The notes under the pieces are model-generated. The model ran no database searches and was not told the origin of the DNA. It saw nothing but the letters and a program-made list of their open reading frames with translations. Below are positions 63,022 to 64,000 of a stretch of DNA of 64,000 nucleotides, in pieces. The DNA comes from Macrosoma leucophasiata (Eukaryota; Arthropoda; Insecta; Lepidoptera; Hedylidae), in NCBI GenBank assembly GCA_036365455.1, contig JAWQUS010000002.1:2170001-2234000 (forward strand), read 5' to 3'. Positions within the stretch are counted from its first letter, which is position 1. Every line of letters starts with the position of its first letter. Made by a program: the position numbers and the translations under genes.

Positions 63022-63269
63022 CCGCCAAAACATATTCACTGCTGAACCAAAGGCTTCCCATAGGGGATATATGTCGTAATCGCCACGTTTGGCATGCGGA
63101 TTGGTAATCGTAGTGGAGGTAGTTTTATCGCAGGAGCTAAGGCTGCTTCTTGCCTCATTGCACTTACTACCGCCCCATTGGAATGGTTTGACCGCCATTG
63201 TTCACTTGACTGATTGCACTAGAGTAAGAATTCTCTTCCAGTAGAAGAAAACACACTTCGAGAAATCAT

Positions 63270-63770
63270 CTTCATTCATTCGCCGAATCCAAATCGGCTG
63301 GGCAGCGTTCGGGAAGTTAAGGAGCGTTTTCTCGTCAAACATACCGCAGTCCTTGAAGACGAAAGTCTAATCAGTGCGTTGACCTACGGTGCCGAGACGT
63401 GGCCTCTCACTATGGGTCTCGTACGAAAGCTCAAAGTCACTCAGCGGTCAATGGGAAGGGCTATGCTCGGCGTTCCCCGACTGGATCGAATCAGCAATGA
63501 GGAGATCCGTAGGCGAACGAAAGTCGCTGACATAGCCAAGCAGATCTCCAAGCTGAAGTGACAATAGGCAGGGCACATAGCTCGGAGAACCGATAGCCGC
63601 TGGGGCAGAAAGGTTCTCGAGTGGAGACCACGTATCGGCAAGCGCAGGGTAGAACGTCCACCTGCAAGATGGACCGACGACCTAGTCAAGGCTGCAGGTA
63701 CCCGCTGGATGCACGTCCGCTGGAGGCCTATGTTTAGCAGTGAACGTCCTATGGCTGATATGGTGAGTAG
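63270..63770 (+). mobile_element. RTE-like non-LTR retrotransposon remnant (RT C-terminal region)
   Basis: Pieces in different frames spell RIQIGWAAFGKLRSVFSS, YGAETWPLTMGLVRKLKVTQ, RAMLGVPRLDRISNEEIRRR, then WAGHIARRTDSRWGRKVLEW and RPPARWTDDLVKAAGTRWM. These are signatures of the lepidopteran RTE-type endonuclease-reverse transcriptase C-terminus. A stop replaces the Trp after ISKLK at about 63559, and there is a frame change near 63370. A related fragment lies at 25345-25575. Confidence 0.85.
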
Positions 63771-63864
63771 AATTTTTTTCCGCTAGTGGGCAGTGGGGTC
63801 GTCACGTCTCTACGCCATTTATTTACAGTGCTCATCAAGGCATATTGCACATCGAGCATAGGAA

Positions 63865-64000
63865 AGAAACAATCGGCTAGTTTCGACTTTCGCGTTATCT
63901 CTGCTGCACGCTACCTATGTAAGCACTGATAGTCCAGTATTGGTCGAAACTTAATCAAAATGGACAACAAACGTCACAAAGGGTGCGAAAGAGATAACGC
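63865..64000. mobile_element. Family C TIR element, copy C3 (cut by the window end)
   Basis: The left arm 'caatcggctagtttcgactt' with 'cgcgttatctctgctgcac' and a right arm reaching 'gaaagagataacgc' at the last base of the window. The outer right arm lies beyond the edge. Confidence 0.75.

Larger units (their letters stand above)
48678..64000 (-). other. hth: hth upstream intron (partial, runs off the right edge)
   Basis: The segment ends with tgcag at 48678 on the minus strand, directly before a codon boundary (phase 0). A start exon encoding an MAQPR-like leader was looked for on the minus strand, and no ATG-GCN-CAR pattern with a following donor was found. The start exon and promoter probably lie to the right of the window. 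Confidence 0.75.

Noticed and set aside
48678..64000. The hth start exon (MAQPR-like) within the upstream intron
   Set aside because: Each GCCAT on the plus strand was inspected; none is preceded by sequence giving Ala-Gln-Pro with a donor site.

Overview
This is a eukaryotic, AT-rich, repeat-loaded window, almost certainly from a moth or butterfly. The repeats are of lepidopteran types: a Metulj-like SINE family starting ACTGGTGGTAG, retroelement heads of the 'agctgtgcccgcgacttcg' type, a mariner and a Penelope-like element. The two host coding segments encode an insect MEIS-type homeodomain protein. There are no operons, CRISPR arrays or bacterial-type genes.

The only host gene I can support is homothorax (hth), on the minus strand. 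Two internal coding exons are visible. The upstream one (48505-48677) encodes the variable N-terminal segment ending in the conserved KRDKDAIY-G stretch. The downstream one (38820-38961) encodes the start of the MEIS domain ([18 protein letters not shown]...). Both have consensus splice borders, and the 2+1 split of a glycine codon joins them in frame across a 9,543-bp intron. The start codon lies beyond the right edge and the rest of the MEIS domain and the homeodomain beyond the left edge. So 1-38819, 38962-48504 and 48678-64000 are all read as hth intron.

The introns are a palimpsest of mobile elements. Family A (Metulj-like SINE, about 285 bp, A-rich tail) has roughly 28 full, truncated or decayed copies on both strands. 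Family B is a TIR element of 240-300 bp with 8-bp target duplications. Family C is a TIR element of 145-175 bp, family D a 125-bp TIR element, and family E a 215-bp repeat. There are also tRNA-derived SINEs, a 5S-rRNA-derived SINE, several non-LTR retroelement 3' ends, a broken DD34D mariner and a Penelope fragment with a GIY-YIG endonuclease. Nesting is frequent and often readable from exact target-site duplications: LINE in Penelope (56.3-56.9 kb), LINE tail in an older repeat (52.9 kb), 5S-SINE inside a head-to-head repeat (26.8-27.2 kb), two family-B elements in a family-A SINE (42.0-42.6 kb), and an unknown 240-bp unit in a SINE (44.8-45.1 kb).

Several blocks are comparatively free of recognised repeats: 196-2551, 13.4-15.7 kb, 17.6-20.4 kb, 29.9-32.5 kb, 35.45-38.8 kb and 48.7-50.1 kb. 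These are where I would look for hth cis-regulatory DNA. One further signal is a cluster of nine ATCGAT hexamers at 2.9-4.3 kb, including three perfect TATCGATA palindromes. I see no coherent new multi-gene system here. The value lies in the hth exons and the well-preserved nested insertion record.
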